From contig NZ_JASISP010000014.1 of NCBI RefSeq assembly GCF_030063185.1, positions 1 to 64,000 of the forward strand: a stretch of DNA of 64,000 bases, in the 5' to 3' direction. The position numbers and the translations under genes are program-made. The notes beneath the pieces are model-generated. The model was given only the letters and a program-made list of their open reading frames with translations, had not been told where the DNA came from and searched no databases. The stretch comes from Arthrobacter sp. H35-D1 (GTDB lineage Bacteria > Actinomycetota > Actinomycetes > Actinomycetales > Micrococcaceae). Positions 35,301 to 45,050 of the stretch are shown piece by piece; position 1 is the first letter of the stretch; every line of letters begins with the position of its first letter.

Positions 35301-36455
35301 GTGCCCGTGGTTCGCGTGGGTGCCGGCGCGACCCGGGAGAGCTTGGAAAGGTCTTTAGTTTTGAGTCAGGACGTTGTAGCATCTGCGAGCCCGCCCACGG
35401 CCGTCCGCGACCCCAGGTTCTCCATGATGATGGTTTCCGGGGTGGTGGCAGTGGTGCTTGCTGTGGCGGCCATGACCCTTCCCGTTCCATACGTGGTTGA
35501 ATCGCCGGGCCCGGCCATCAACACGATTGGCGAGATCGACGGCGCGCCCATCATCACCGTTTCCGGCCATGAAAGCTTCCCTTCGAACAGCGGCAGCCTG
35601 GATCTGACCACTGTGCACCTGACTGGTGGCTTGCCCGACAGCCGCATCAGTTTCTTCGATGCACTCAAGGCCTGGCTCACGCCGTCGCACACGCTGTACC
35701 CTGAAGAGCTCATCTATGCGCCCGGGGTCAGCCAGGAGACCGTCAACAGCGAGAACTCCGCCGCCATGACAGGGTCGCAGGAAAACGCCACAGCGGCTGC
35801 CATGAACGCACTGGGCATCGACTTTAAATCAAACCTGGCCGTGGCGTCGATCCCGGAAGGCGGCGCCGCGTCGGGCATCCTCAAGCCCGACGACGTCATC
35901 CTCGCCATTGGAGGGAAGCAGGTGAGCGCCTTGAAGGACATCCAGTCCGTGCTGGCCGAAGGTGCCGGCGCAGCTGTGGACCTGCAAATCCGTCGCGCCG
36001 GCAAGGACATGAATGTCTCGGTGACCCCGAAGAAGGGCAATGACGGCAAATATCTACTGGGAATCGTTCTGCAAAACACCTTCAAGTTCCCCTTCGATGT
36101 ACAGATTTCCCTCGAGAACATCGGTGGTCCCAGCGCGGGGATGATCTTTGCCCTGGGCATCATGGACAAGCTGACCCCCGGGGAGCTCACCGGCGGCGAA
36201 CGGTTCGCCGGCACGGGTACCATCGACCCGGAGGGGAATGTCGGTGCGATTGGCGGCATTGCCCAAAAGATGGTCGGTGCCCATGAGAACGGAGCGGTCT
36301 ATTTCCTGGCCCCCGCCGCCAACTGCGGCGACGTGGTGGGCCATGTGCCCGAGGGGCTGCAGGTTATCAAGGTCAATACGATCAAGGAAGCCTACGATGC
36401 AGTGTCCCTTATTGGTACCGGCGAGGACGGTTCAGCCCTGCCAACTTGCACCTAA
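35301..36455 (+). CDS. Membrane-anchored PDZ and Lon-like protease (YlbL type)
   Basis: One N-terminal transmembrane helix (about residues 42-62), an extracytoplasmic PDZ domain around 170-240 with GGAASGILKPDDVILAIGG, and a Lon-type proteolytic domain. The Ser-Lys dyad is Ser278 in IGGPSAGM and Lys323 in GGIAQKMVG. The active site therefore faces outside. The homologue in B. subtilis is YlbL and in M. tuberculosis Rv3194c. The GTG at 35301 is tentative: a TTG at 35361 after GGAAAGG would give a shorter N-terminus. Followed by the UPF0182 gene in the same direction. Confidence 0.9.
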   Translation: MPVVRVGAGATRESLERSLVLSQDVVASASPPTAVRDPRFSMMMVSGVVAVVLAVAAMTLPVPYVVESPGPAINTIGEIDGAPIITVSGHESFPSNSGSLDLTTVHLTGGLPDSRISFFDALKAWLTPSHTLYPEELIYAPGVSQETVNSENSAAMTGSQENATAAAMNALGIDFKSNLAVASIPEGGAASGILKPDDVILAIGGKQVSALKDIQSVLAEGAGAAVDLQIRRAGKDMNVSVTPKKGNDGKYLLGIVLQNTFKFPFDVQISLENIGGPSAGMIFALGIMDKLTPGELTGGERFAGTGTIDPEGNVGAIGGIAQKMVGAHENGAVYFLAPAANCGDVVGHVPEGLQVIKVNTIKEAYDAVSLIGTGEDGSALPTCT

Positions 36456-36578
36456 CGATTGAACACCCGCCAGTAACGATTGTGCATCATGTGGAACTCG
36501 GGCCACGCACCATTCGTGGCACAAGATATGAAGCACCCGGCAACTATTCATAAACATCTGTTGAGTAAGAGGTAGAGA

Positions 36579-39500
36579 GTGACATCCCGACCATCCCCGT
36601 CGCCGAACGAAACCGTCAGGCCCAAGCGTCGCAGCGCGTTGTTGCCCACCATTATTGTGGTGGCGGCGCTGGTGGTTGGCTTGGTGATTTTCTCCGGAAT
36701 TTACACGGACATGCTCTGGTTTGACCAGCTCGGCTTTGCCGGCGTGTTTTGGAAAGAACGCATTGCCAAGCTGCTGATTTTCCTGGCAGGTTTCCTGGTC
36801 ATGGCACTGGCCGTGTATTTCTCCATCCGCGTCGCTTACAAGGCCCGCCCCGTGTATGCCCCCGACAGCGCCCATGAGGACAACCTCAACCGCTACCAAG
36901 CACAGCTTGAACCGGTGCGTCGGGTCGTGATGCTGGGCGTGCCCATTGTCTTCGGCCTGTTTGCCGGGACGGCGGCCATGGCCCAATGGGACAAGGTCAT
37001 GCTGTTCTTGTACCGCGTCCCGTTTGGTTCCACGGACCCACAATTTGGGCTGGACGTGAGCTTTTACACCAACACGCTGCCGTTTTTGGGCCTCCTGACG
37101 GGGATGCTCATCAGCGCCACGGTGATTGCGTTCATTGCCGGGGTTCTCACCCACTACCTCTACGGTGCCATCCGCCTGACGGAACGCGGCATCTTCACCT
37201 CCCGCGGCGCCCAGATCCACATCGCCATCTTGGCCGGAGTCTTCTTGCTGTTGTTGGGTGCCAACTTCTGGTTGGGCCGGTTTGCCACCCTGCAAGACAA
37301 CAGCGGCTACCGCGCCGGAGCCATGTTCACCGACGTCAACGCAGTGATCCCCACCAAGGCCATCTTGGCCGCCGCCGCAATCATTGTGGCCATCCTGTTC
37401 ATCGTGGCCGCTTTCCTGGGCAAATGGAAGCTGCCCTTGATTGGCACGGGCATGCTGGTTGTCACCGCCATTGTGGCCGGGGGCATCTACCCGTGGGCCA
37501 TCCAGCAATGGCAGGTGAAGCCGTCCGAAGGCAACGTGGAGCTCCCCTACATTGCGCGCAATATCGATATGACGCGCCAGGCGTACGGACTTTCCGGAAT
37601 GGAAGTGACGCCTTACAACGCCACCACGACGGCGACTCCCGGTGCACTGCGCCAGGACGCCGACACGGCGGCAAGCATCCGGTTGCTTGACCCGAACCTG
37701 ATTTCATCCACCTTTGCCCAGCTTGAGCAGTACCGTCCGTACTACAAGTTCCCGAAGACCCTGAGCGTCGACAGGTACGCTATTGAAGGCAAGGTCCAGG
37801 ATGTCGTGATCGCCGTGCGCGAGTTGGATCCCAACGGAATCAACCCGGACCAGCAGAGCTGGTACAACCAGCACCTGGTCTACACGCACGGTTATGGCGT
37901 GGTTGCTGCCAAGGGAAACACCGTCACCTCCGACGGCAAGCCCGTGTTCCTGCAATCGGGTGTCCCCTCCAAAGGTGTTTTGGGCACCGACACCAGCTAT
38001 CAGCCGCGGATTTACTTTGGCCAGTCAAACAGCGATTACTCAATTGTGGGCGCGCCCAAGGGCACCGCACCCATTGAGTTGGACCGCCCCACGGGCAACA
38101 CCCCCACCACCGCTACGGACAACCCCGCCGATGAGTCGCTGACAACCTTTGAAGGCAAGGCCGGACCCAGCGTGGGCAACTGGTTCAACCGTCTGATGTA
38201 TGCCATGAAGTTCCAGTCCTCGGACCTGCTGCTGACAAACGGCGTCAATGAGAGCTCGCAGATTCTTTACGACCGCACCCCGGCCGAACGTGTTGCCAAG
38301 GTTGCTCCGTACCTGACCCTGGATGGCTCCCCCTATCCGGCCATTGTTGACGGGAAAGTCAAGTGGATTGTGGACGGTTACACCACCAGCTCCAACTACC
38401 CGTACTCGCAGCAGCAACAGCTTCAGGAAGCCACCACGGATTCCCTGACCACCGCTGGCGGCACCGGAGCACTTCCGAATGCGTCGGTGAACTATATCCG
38501 CAACTCCGTCAAGGCAACAGTGGACGCCTATGACGGTTCGGTTGAGCTGTTCGCCTGGGATGCCGAGGACCCCATCCTGAAAGCGTGGCAAAAAGTTTTC
38601 CCCACCAGTGTCAAGCCGTTCACGGAGATGTCCGCAGATGTCATGTCCCATGTGCGCTACCCGGAAGACCTGTTCAAGGTACAGCGTGAACTGTTGGGCC
38701 GTTATCACGTAACCGATCCCACGAACTTCTTCAAGAACACGCTGGCGTGGAGCGTCCCCGACGACCCCACCACCAAGGCCGTGGACAAGCAACCGCCCTA
38801 TTACCTGTCGTTGAAGATGCCCGGGGCGGACAAGGCTGCGTTCTCCCTCACCACGGACTTCATTCCCCAGGAAGTTAAAAACACCGACTCCCGCAACATT
38901 CTGTACGGTTTCATGGCTGCCAATGGTGACGCCGGCAATGTCAAGGGTGTCAAGAGCCCCGACTACGGGAAGTTGCAGCTGCTTCAATTGCCTGATGCCA
39001 CGCAGGTGCCGGGACCGGGGCAGGTGCAAAACACCTTCCAGTCCGATCCCACGGTTTCAGAACAGCTGAACGTGCTTAAGCTGGGGCAATCCGACGTCAT
39101 CAACGGCAACTTGCTCACGCTGCCCATGGGCGGGGGAATGCTGTATGTGCAGCCTGTCTACGTCAAGTCCACGGGCTCGACGTCGTACCCCACCTTGCAG
39201 CGCGTGCTCGTCGCCTTTGGGGACAAGATTGGTTACGCGGCAACCCTGAACGAGGCACTGGACAAGCTCTTTGGCGGCGACTCCGGTGCTGTGGCAGGCG
39301 ACGCAGGCGTCAAGAAGGAGACCGGTACAGGTGGCAGCTCCACCGAGGGCGGCACCAAAGTGCCGGCGGGCGGCAGCAGCGCGGCGCTGTCCAAGGCGCT
39401 CGATGATGCTAACACTGCAATAAAGGATGGCCAGGCAGCGCTGGCCAAGGGTGATTTCACCGCTTACGGGGCAGCTCAAAAGCGCTTGGAAGCCGCGATC

Positions 39501-39587
39501 AGCGCAGCGATCGCAGCTGAAGGGACGGCGGCCGCACCCGCCGCACCGTCAGCGGCACCCAGCGCGGAGCCAAGCACCAAACCCTAG
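36579..39587 (+). CDS. UPF0182 family membrane protein
   Basis: A 1002-residue protein of a family found in actinobacteria (Rv3193c type) and some other lineages. About seven transmembrane helices occupy residues 20-310, beginning with [20 protein letters not shown], followed by a large soluble part (about 315-900) that should lie outside the membrane, and a C-terminal Ala/Pro/Ser/Gly-rich stretch with a coiled-coil-like segment. The GTG at 36579 is preceded by AAGAGG. Function unknown; its constant place beside the YlbL-type protease suggests joint work at the cell envelope. A terminator follows the gene. Confidence 0.93.
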   Translation: MTSRPSPSPNETVRPKRRSALLPTIIVVAALVVGLVIFSGIYTDMLWFDQLGFAGVFWKERIAKLLIFLAGFLVMALAVYFSIRVAYKARPVYAPDSAHEDNLNRYQAQLEPVRRVVMLGVPIVFGLFAGTAAMAQWDKVMLFLYRVPFGSTDPQFGLDVSFYTNTLPFLGLLTGMLISATVIAFIAGVLTHYLYGAIRLTERGIFTSRGAQIHIAILAGVFLLLLGANFWLGRFATLQDNSGYRAGAMFTDVNAVIPTKAILAAAAIIVAILFIVAAFLGKWKLPLIGTGMLVVTAIVAGGIYPWAIQQWQVKPSEGNVELPYIARNIDMTRQAYGLSGMEVTPYNATTTATPGALRQDADTAASIRLLDPNLISSTFAQLEQYRPYYKFPKTLSVDRYAIEGKVQDVVIAVRELDPNGINPDQQSWYNQHLVYTHGYGVVAAKGNTVTSDGKPVFLQSGVPSKGVLGTDTSYQPRIYFGQSNSDYSIVGAPKGTAPIELDRPTGNTPTTATDNPADESLTTFEGKAGPSVGNWFNRLMYAMKFQSSDLLLTNGVNESSQILYDRTPAERVAKVAPYLTLDGSPYPAIVDGKVKWIVDGYTTSSNYPYSQQQQLQEATTDSLTTAGGTGALPNASVNYIRNSVKATVDAYDGSVELFAWDAEDPILKAWQKVFPTSVKPFTEMSADVMSHVRYPEDLFKVQRELLGRYHVTDPTNFFKNTLAWSVPDDPTTKAVDKQPPYYLSLKMPGADKAAFSLTTDFIPQEVKNTDSRNILYGFMAANGDAGNVKGVKSPDYGKLQLLQLPDATQVPGPGQVQNTFQSDPTVSEQLNVLKLGQSDVINGNLLTLPMGGGMLYVQPVYVKSTGSTSYPTLQRVLVAFGDKIGYAATLNEALDKLFGGDSGAVAGDAGVKKETGTGGSSTEGGTKVPAGGSSAALSKALDDANTAIKDGQAALAKGDFTAYGAAQKRLEAAISAAIAAEGTAAAPAAPSAAPSAEPSTKP

Positions 39588-39613
39588 CTCCGCCGTCGCG
39601 CATGTGGCGCAGA

Positions 39614-39648
39614 AGGGCCCGGTGCCGGAAGGCGGCCGGGCCCTCTTT
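39614..39648 (+). terminator. Intrinsic terminator after the UPF0182 gene
   Basis: Stem GGGCCCGG (39615-39622) with CCGGGCCC (39636-39643), an inner GCC/GGC pair, and TCTTT immediately after. It lies 27 bp downstream of the stop and before the tRNA gene. Confidence 0.75.
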
Positions 39649-39730
39649 GCACACAAGACCCACGGGAGACGAAGGTCACGTGCTGTGGGTTTGGTGGCAG
39701 GTGGGCTGCGGCGTAGAGTAATGAGTGCAA

Positions 39731-39804
<74 letters not shown>

Positions 39805-39813
39805 CAGAAACGG

Positions 39814-39845
39814 AAAACCCTCGGCCAGACGGCCGGGGGTTTTCT
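39814..39845 (+). terminator. Intrinsic terminator of the tRNA gene
   Basis: A 13-bp stem (AAAACCCTCGGCC, loop AGAC, then GGCCGGGGGTTTT) followed by CT, directly downstream of the tRNA. Confidence 0.85.
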
Positions 39846-40069
39846 TTGTCCGGACATGGTTGCTGAAGCGAAATTGGGGTCCGCACCACGCAACCGGCCG
39901 CAGATTTCGGTACCAGGCAGCGGCGTGAATCAATGGTGAATTCTTTCACAGGTGGCTGAACCACATGGTCTACACTGCAAGGAACATGCTGGTGCAACGG
40001 CGGAATCCGCTGGGATCGTCGTTGCTTGTTTTTGCTTTTTGGAAGTTGTTCACAAGGGAGAGTATTTCG

Positions 40070-41542
40070 TTGAGTATCCGCAGTTGGTTGGCCGACCCCG
40101 AGGGTCTGGCATTGCTACTGCTGGTTCTGCATGTGGTCATAGGGGCCATCGCCGTGGCGTACATTTCCGCCCGGCGCCGTCCAGCCACCGCCATTGCGTG
40201 GATGCTCACCATCATCTTCATCCCCTACGTCGGCATCGTTGCGTTCATGCTGGTGGGCTTCACCAGGCTGCCCAAGGCCCGACGGGACAAGCAGAAGCAC
40301 GTCAATGAAATGATCCTGGCGCGCACCGAGGGACTGGACCAGCTCAGCCACAGGGACGACTGGCCCAAGGGCCTGTCCACACTTGTCACCCTCAACAACA
40401 ACCTGGGTGCGCTTCCCATGGTGGGCGGCAACGACGTCGAGCTCCTCCCGGACTACCATGGCTCCATCGCTGCCATGGCCCGTGAAATCGACACGGCCAC
40501 CGACTATGTGCACGTGGAGTTCTATATCCTGGTCGACGACGACGTCACCAGGCCCTTCTTTGATGCGCTCGAGCGAGCGTGCCGGCGCGGGGTCACAGTG
40601 CGGGTGCTCAGCGACCACCTGGCCGCGCTGATGAACCCCGGCCGCAAGGAAACCCTGACCCGATTGGCCGCCATGGGTGCCGAGTACCACGCCATGCTGC
40701 CGCTGCGGCCGTGGAAGGGGAATTGGCAGCGGGTGGACCTGCGCAACCACCGGAAGCTGTTGGTTGTTGATGGCAGGGTGGGATTTGCCGGGTCGCAAAA
40801 CATGGTCAATGAGAGCTACAACAAGAAAAAGAACATTGCCCGCGGGCTGCGCTGGCACGAGTTGATGATGCGCGTGCACGGACCCGTGGTTCGCGAGCTC
40901 GACGCCGTGTTCGTCACCGACTGGTTCAGCGAAACCGACGTGCTGCTTGAGCTGGACACTTCACCGGTTGTGTTGAACCCGGCGGAGCACCTTGTCGATG
41001 CGCAGGTTGTTCCCAGCGGGCCCAGCTTTGAAAATGACAACAGCTTGAAACTCTTTGTCTCCATGATCCACCAGGCCACGGAACGGGTCAGCATCACCAG
41101 CCCGTACTTTGTCCCGGAAGACTCTGTGCTGCTGGCCATCATTGCCGCCGCCGGGCGCGGACTGTCGGTGGAGTTGTTCGTGTCCGAGATCGGCGACCAG
41201 GCCATGGTCTACCACGCCCAGCGCTCCTACTATGAGGCGCTGCTGCGCGCAGGTGTGAAGATCTACTTGTACAAGTCCCCGGAGGTCCTGCACTCCAAGC
41301 ACTTCAGCATTGATTCCGATGTTGCCGTGATTGGATCCTCCAACATGGATATCCGGTCGTTCGCGCTGAACATGGAGATTTCGGTGTTGATCCACAGTGC
41401 CTCCTTCGTTGCGCAAATGCGCGATGTGGAAGATGGGTACCGAAGCAATAGCAGGGACCTCAGGCTGGAGGATTGGATCAAACGTCCGCGATGGGAAAAG
41501 TTCTGGGACAGTGCGGCCAGGCTGACCTCCAACCTGCAATAA
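40070..41542 (+). CDS. cls: Cardiolipin synthase
   Basis: A phospholipase-D-family membrane enzyme that joins two phosphatidylglycerols into cardiolipin. Two N-terminal transmembrane helices (LLLLVLHVVIGAIAVAYI and MLTIIFIPYVGIVAFML) precede two HKD motifs: His227-x-Lys229 in NHRKLLVVDG with GSQN, and His408-x-Lys410 in LHSKHFSID with GSSN. I set the start at TTG 40070 because AAGGGAGAG lies 7 nt before it; the frame is open from GTG 39965, but that extension is poorly supported. 490 residues, normal. Monocistronic; the 3' end runs into an inverted repeat cluster. Confidence 0.93.
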   Translation: MSIRSWLADPEGLALLLLVLHVVIGAIAVAYISARRRPATAIAWMLTIIFIPYVGIVAFMLVGFTRLPKARRDKQKHVNEMILARTEGLDQLSHRDDWPKGLSTLVTLNNNLGALPMVGGNDVELLPDYHGSIAAMAREIDTATDYVHVEFYILVDDDVTRPFFDALERACRRGVTVRVLSDHLAALMNPGRKETLTRLAAMGAEYHAMLPLRPWKGNWQRVDLRNHRKLLVVDGRVGFAGSQNMVNESYNKKKNIARGLRWHELMMRVHGPVVRELDAVFVTDWFSETDVLLELDTSPVVLNPAEHLVDAQVVPSGPSFENDNSLKLFVSMIHQATERVSITSPYFVPEDSVLLAIIAAAGRGLSVELFVSEIGDQAMVYHAQRSYYEALLRAGVKIYLYKSPEVLHSKHFSIDSDVAVIGSSNMDIRSFALNMEISVLIHSASFVAQMRDVEDGYRSNSRDLRLEDWIKRPRWEKFWDSAARLTSNLQ

Positions 41543-41546
41543 CTCC

Positions 41547-41639
41547 AACGCTCGCGCACTTTATGTTGATTTTTGCCCAACGCTCGCGCACTGAGTGCGC
41601 GAGCGTTGCGGAAAACGGGACGTAAAGTGCTCGAGCGTT
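41547..41639. repeat. Nested inverted copies of AACGCTCGCGCACT
   Basis: Copies in direct orientation at 41547-41563 and 41579-41592 (32 bp apart), and inverted at 41594-41607 and 41623-41639. The inner pair forms a perfect 15-bp stem with a 1-nt centre (41578-41608); the outer pair, AACGCTCGCGCACTTTA and its complement, has one mismatch. It begins 4 nt after the cls stop and lies between convergent cls and tetR. It may end transcripts in both directions. A related array follows another stop codon at 50757. Confidence 0.85.
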
Positions 41640-41685
41640 CATCCCTTGGCTGGCGGACCCGCCTGCGCCGGAGTTCAGCAACCGG

Positions 41686-42312
41686 TCAGTCGTTGTGCTG
41701 CTGGTGGGCTTCTTCGGCGATGATCTGCTCAAGTTCTTTGCACCAGGCATCGAGCACCCAGGTGCGTCGGTCGGCGTCGTCGGTGAGGATGTTGGCAAGA
41801 CCAAGGCCGCGTCCCAAGTCAAGGGTTGCGGCCACAATGGCACGCAAGCGAGGATTTTCCCTGTCGATGTTCAGCAGTGTTGCCGCCAGCCGGAATGCTT
41901 CACGTGCCACCGTCTGTTCCAAGGGGATGACGTGTGCGCGTACTGCCGGGTCCACGGCGGCCGCCGTCCACACCTGCAGGGCCGCCTTGAACAACGGACC
42001 GGTGTAAAGGCCCACGAGCGAATCCAGAACTTCCCTGACGGGGACCGACCCCCCTGAATGTACTGTCAGCGCAGCACGGACTTCCAGTACACGAGCTACT
42101 GTCATGTGCTCGATCGCAGCAGTGAAGAGATCATCCCTGGTGGGGAAGTGGTGCTGCGTTGCACCGCGGGAAACCCCTGCGTGAGTGGCAACGGTGGTGA
42201 CGGTGGTGTTGGTCCAACCGGTCTCACACAGCAGGGCCACGGCGCTTTCCAGCAGGCGCTCGCGCGTGGCGCGGCTGCGGTCTTGCCGGGGTTCGATGAC
42301 CATTCTGCTCAT
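41686..42312 (-). CDS. TetR-family regulator (AtuR/LiuR-like position)
   Basis: A 208-residue TetR regulator. The HTH spans about residues 17-60: LLESAVALLCETGWTNTTV, then VATHAGVSRGATQHHFPTRD with the usual H-x-F and phenylalanine-aspartate end. The C-terminal ligand domain is unspecific. It is divergent from the TIGR03084-AtuA-carboxylase operon, and a 22-bp palindrome lies 25 bp upstream of its start, so it most likely represses that operon and itself, with an acyl-CoA as inducer. The ATG at 42312 lacks a good ribosome site; ATG 42303 is an alternative. Confidence 0.9.
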   Translation of the reverse strand: MSRMVIEPRQDRSRATRERLLESAVALLCETGWTNTTVTTVATHAGVSRGATQHHFPTRDDLFTAAIEHMTVARVLEVRAALTVHSGGSVPVREVLDSLVGLYTGPLFKAALQVWTAAAVDPAVRAHVIPLEQTVAREAFRLAATLLNIDRENPRLRAIVAATLDLGRGLGLANILTDDADRRTWVLDAWCKELEQIIAEEAHQQHND

Positions 42313-42337
42313 AGAGGGACGTTAGCACGAAAGTGAA

Positions 42338-42359
42338 ACAATCAAGCTTGCTTGCTTGT
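42338..42359. promoter_or_regulatory. Candidate TetR operator of the terpenoid-type operon
   Basis: A 22-bp palindrome ACAA-T-CAAGC-TT-GCTTG-C-TTGT; all 9 bp pairs in the CAAGC/GCTTG and ACAA/TTGT arms match. It sits between the divergent tetR gene and the catabolic operon. CAAG/CTTG half-sites are common for TetR regulators of acyl-CoA metabolism in actinobacteria. Confidence 0.6.
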
Positions 42360-42486
42360 TGTTGATCCACGTCACATACTTGCACTATCGGTGCGACGGC
42401 CGGCTTGGCCCTACGCGACAGGCCGAGACCACGCGCGGCTCAGCACGATTCGTGTCAGCGCGACCCTCAACAAACGGAGTTGGAAC

Positions 42487-43347
42487 ATGGTGGATTTGGC
42501 AGGTGTATTGACCGATTTGGAGGCTGAATCCATGGTCTTGGACGAGATTCTGGCTGCCATGCCTGCCGAGAATTGGCCCATGCCAACGCCTGCCCCTGGT
42601 TGGAGCATCGCCCGCCAGATCGGGCATCTGGCGTGGACAGACAGGGTCACTTTGGAAGCTGCAGCAGCAGCCAATGGTGAACCGGCGGCCTTTGCGGCCA
42701 TTGGTTCCGGTCTGCAGTCAGGGCAGATCTCGATCGACGGCGCCGCCGCGGAATGGGCCGAAATCTCGCCCCCATTGCTCATGGAGCAGTGGAGGGAAGG
42801 CCGACGTCGGTTGGCCGGGGCCCTGAAAGATGTGGCACCGGGCGTCAAGCTGCCGTGGTTTGGACCCCCCATGAGTGCCATGTCCATGGCTACGGCGCGC
42901 ATCATGGAAACGTGGGCGCACGGCCAAGATATTGCCGACGCGTTGGGAATCACCCGCGAGCCCACTGATCGGCTCCGACACATTGCCCACCTGGCGGTGC
43001 GCACACGCAATTTTGCGTTCAAAGTGCATCAGTTGACGCCTCCGGAGAGCGAATTCCGGGTTGAGCTTGAAAGTCCCACAGGCGAACGCTGGGTTTGGGG
43101 ACCGGAAGATGCTGCGCAGCGTGTGAGCGGCTCGGCCCTGGACTTTTGCCTGCTGGCCACAAAGCGTCGCCACCGTGACGATCTGGCTTTGGCAGCGCAC
43201 GGCGCAGACGCCGAGAAATGGCTTGACATTGTGCAGGCATTCGCTGGCCCTCCCGGTGAAGGCAGGGATTCTTCGGGCGATCACAAAACCGCCAGCCTCC
43301 CCTCCGCCGCAGCCCCGGCTGCAGAGGCGCAGGAGGAAAAAGCATGA
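42487..43347 (+). CDS. TIGR03084-family, DinB/maleylpyruvate isomerase-like metal-binding protein
   Basis: A 286-residue protein of the DinB/MDMPI four-helix-bundle superfamily. Candidate metal-site histidines are in QIGHLAWTD and ETWAHGQDIAD, the positions used by mycothiol-dependent isomerases and transferases. The ATG at 42487 follows CGGAG; the frame is open from 42352 but without support. It is the first gene of the catabolic operon and overlaps the AtuA-like gene by 4 nt (ATGA at 43344). Exact role unknown; a mycothiol-linked step or a metal-binding accessory function are both possible. Confidence 0.85.
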   Translation: MVDLAGVLTDLEAESMVLDEILAAMPAENWPMPTPAPGWSIARQIGHLAWTDRVTLEAAAAANGEPAAFAAIGSGLQSGQISIDGAAAEWAEISPPLLMEQWREGRRRLAGALKDVAPGVKLPWFGPPMSAMSMATARIMETWAHGQDIADALGITREPTDRLRHIAHLAVRTRNFAFKVHQLTPPESEFRVELESPTGERWVWGPEDAAQRVSGSALDFCLLATKRRHRDDLALAAHGADAEKWLDIVQAFAGPPGEGRDSSGDHKTASLPSAAAPAAEAQEEKA

Positions 43348-45050
43348 GTGCGCTGCGCGTTGCCAACGCCTCCGGATTCTACGGTGACAGGGCAGAGGCC
43401 TTTAGAGAGATGCTAGAGGGTGGCCCAGTGGATTTTATTACCGGGGACTACCTGGCCGAGCTGACCATGCTCATCCTGGCCCGCGACCGGGCCAAGGACC
43501 CGTCCACCGGTTACGCCAAAACATTCCTGGCACAAATGCGCGACAGCCTCGCCTTGGCGATGGAAAAAGGCGTGAAGATTGTGGTCAACGCCGGCGGACT
43601 CAACCCTGCAGGACTGGCTGCCAAGCTCCGAGAACTGACAGCCACGCTGAATGTGGACGCCAAAATTGCCCACGTGTACGGCGACGACCTCATTGACCGT
43701 GCCGAAGAGTTGGGTTTCGGCACAGCAGCTGGAAATCCACTCTCCGCCAACGCCTACCTGGGCGGCTGGGGCATCGCCGCAGCCCTGGGCGCTGGGGCTG
43801 ACGTAGTGGTTACCGGCCGCGTCACCGATGCCTCGCTGGTGGTGGGTGCTGCCGCACACCATTTCGGTTGGCAGCCCACCGACTATGACAAAATCGCCGG
43901 GGCCATGGCCGCCGGGCATGTCATTGAGTGCGGCACCCAAGCAACCGGTGGAAACTACGCCTTCTTTGACACCATCAAGGACATGCACCGCCCCGGCTTC
44001 CCCATCGCCGAGATTTCCGGTGACGGATCGTCCGTGATCACCAAGCACCCGGGCACTTCCGGGGCAGTGACCAAAGGCACCGTGACGGCCCAGCTGGTTT
44101 ATGAGATCACCGGCGCCCGCTATGCCGGACCGGACGCTGTGCTGCGTCTTGACTCCATTGCCCTTGACGACGACGGCCCGGACCGGGTGCGTCTCTCCGG
44201 TGTGCGCGGAGAGGCTCCGCCGGACACGCTGAAGGTCTCCATCAACGAGTTGGGTGGCTACCGCAACGAGGTCACGTTCGTGCTGACTGGACTGGATATT
44301 GACAAAAAAGCGGCACTGATCAAAAGTCAGCTCGCGGAGGTAATGCCCGAGGGCACACGCTGGACACTTGCCCGCACCGACCACCCTGACGCGGACAACT
44401 GCGAAGAAGCCAGCGCCATGCTCCATTGCGTAGCCCGCGGCGCCGACCCGGCGCTGGTGGGCCGTGCGTTCTCCAACGCCGCCGTGCAGATTGGCCTGGC
44501 CAGCTGCCCCGGTTTCCACCTCACTTCACCCCCCGGCAATGCCGCACCCTACGGTATTTACCGGCCCGGCTGGGTTGCCGCGACGCAAGTCCAGCACAAG
44601 GTTGCGCTGCCTGACGGTACCGAAATCCTGCTCCCGCCCGCCAGCGAAACTGTCACTTCCGCCGTCGCACTGGCACCGGTGCCCGAGCCGGAACTGCCAG
44701 CATTGCCGCAGCCAGGTACGACGACGCGTGCCCCACTGGGGCGGGTCGCGGCGGCCCGCAGCGGGGACAAAGGCGGGGACGCCAACGTGGGTGTTTGGGT
44801 GGAGCACGAACAGGCGTGGCCCTGGCTGGTCAACACTTTGAGCGTGGAAACACTCAGGGAGCTGTTGCCGGAAACCAAGGCGTTGGAAATCGAACGGCAT
44901 GTGCTGCCAAAACTGCACGCCGTGAACTTTGTTATTCGTGGACTGCTCGGTGAAGGTGTGGCCTCCAATGCCCGCTTTGATGCGCAGGCCAAGGCTTTGG
45001 GCGAATGGCTTCGGGCCCGCCACGTACCGATTCCGGAGGAATTACTGTGA
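43344..45050 (+). CDS. Acyclic terpene utilisation AtuA-like protein (DUF1446)
   Basis: A 568-residue protein. Residues 1-445 match the DUF1446/AtuA core, with GFYGDRAEAFREML, VVNAGGLNPAGLA, VVTGRVTDASLVVGAA and GNYAFFDTIKDM. The last 105 residues (from RVAAARSGDKGGDANVGVWV) are the separate AtuA-like ferredoxin-fold domain that in Pseudomonas is fused in the same way. AtuA is required for citronellol and geraniol growth there, but its reaction is not settled; hydration or lyase steps have been proposed. Overlaps the gene before (ATGA) and after (GTGA). It is the marker gene for the pathway. Confidence 0.9.
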   Translation: MSALRVANASGFYGDRAEAFREMLEGGPVDFITGDYLAELTMLILARDRAKDPSTGYAKTFLAQMRDSLALAMEKGVKIVVNAGGLNPAGLAAKLRELTATLNVDAKIAHVYGDDLIDRAEELGFGTAAGNPLSANAYLGGWGIAAALGAGADVVVTGRVTDASLVVGAAAHHFGWQPTDYDKIAGAMAAGHVIECGTQATGGNYAFFDTIKDMHRPGFPIAEISGDGSSVITKHPGTSGAVTKGTVTAQLVYEITGARYAGPDAVLRLDSIALDDDGPDRVRLSGVRGEAPPDTLKVSINELGGYRNEVTFVLTGLDIDKKAALIKSQLAEVMPEGTRWTLARTDHPDADNCEEASAMLHCVARGADPALVGRAFSNAAVQIGLASCPGFHLTSPPGNAAPYGIYRPGWVAATQVQHKVALPDGTEILLPPASETVTSAVALAPVPEPELPALPQPGTTTRAPLGRVAAARSGDKGGDANVGVWVEHEQAWPWLVNTLSVETLRELLPETKALEIERHVLPKLHAVNFVIRGLLGEGVASNARFDAQAKALGEWLRARHVPIPEELL

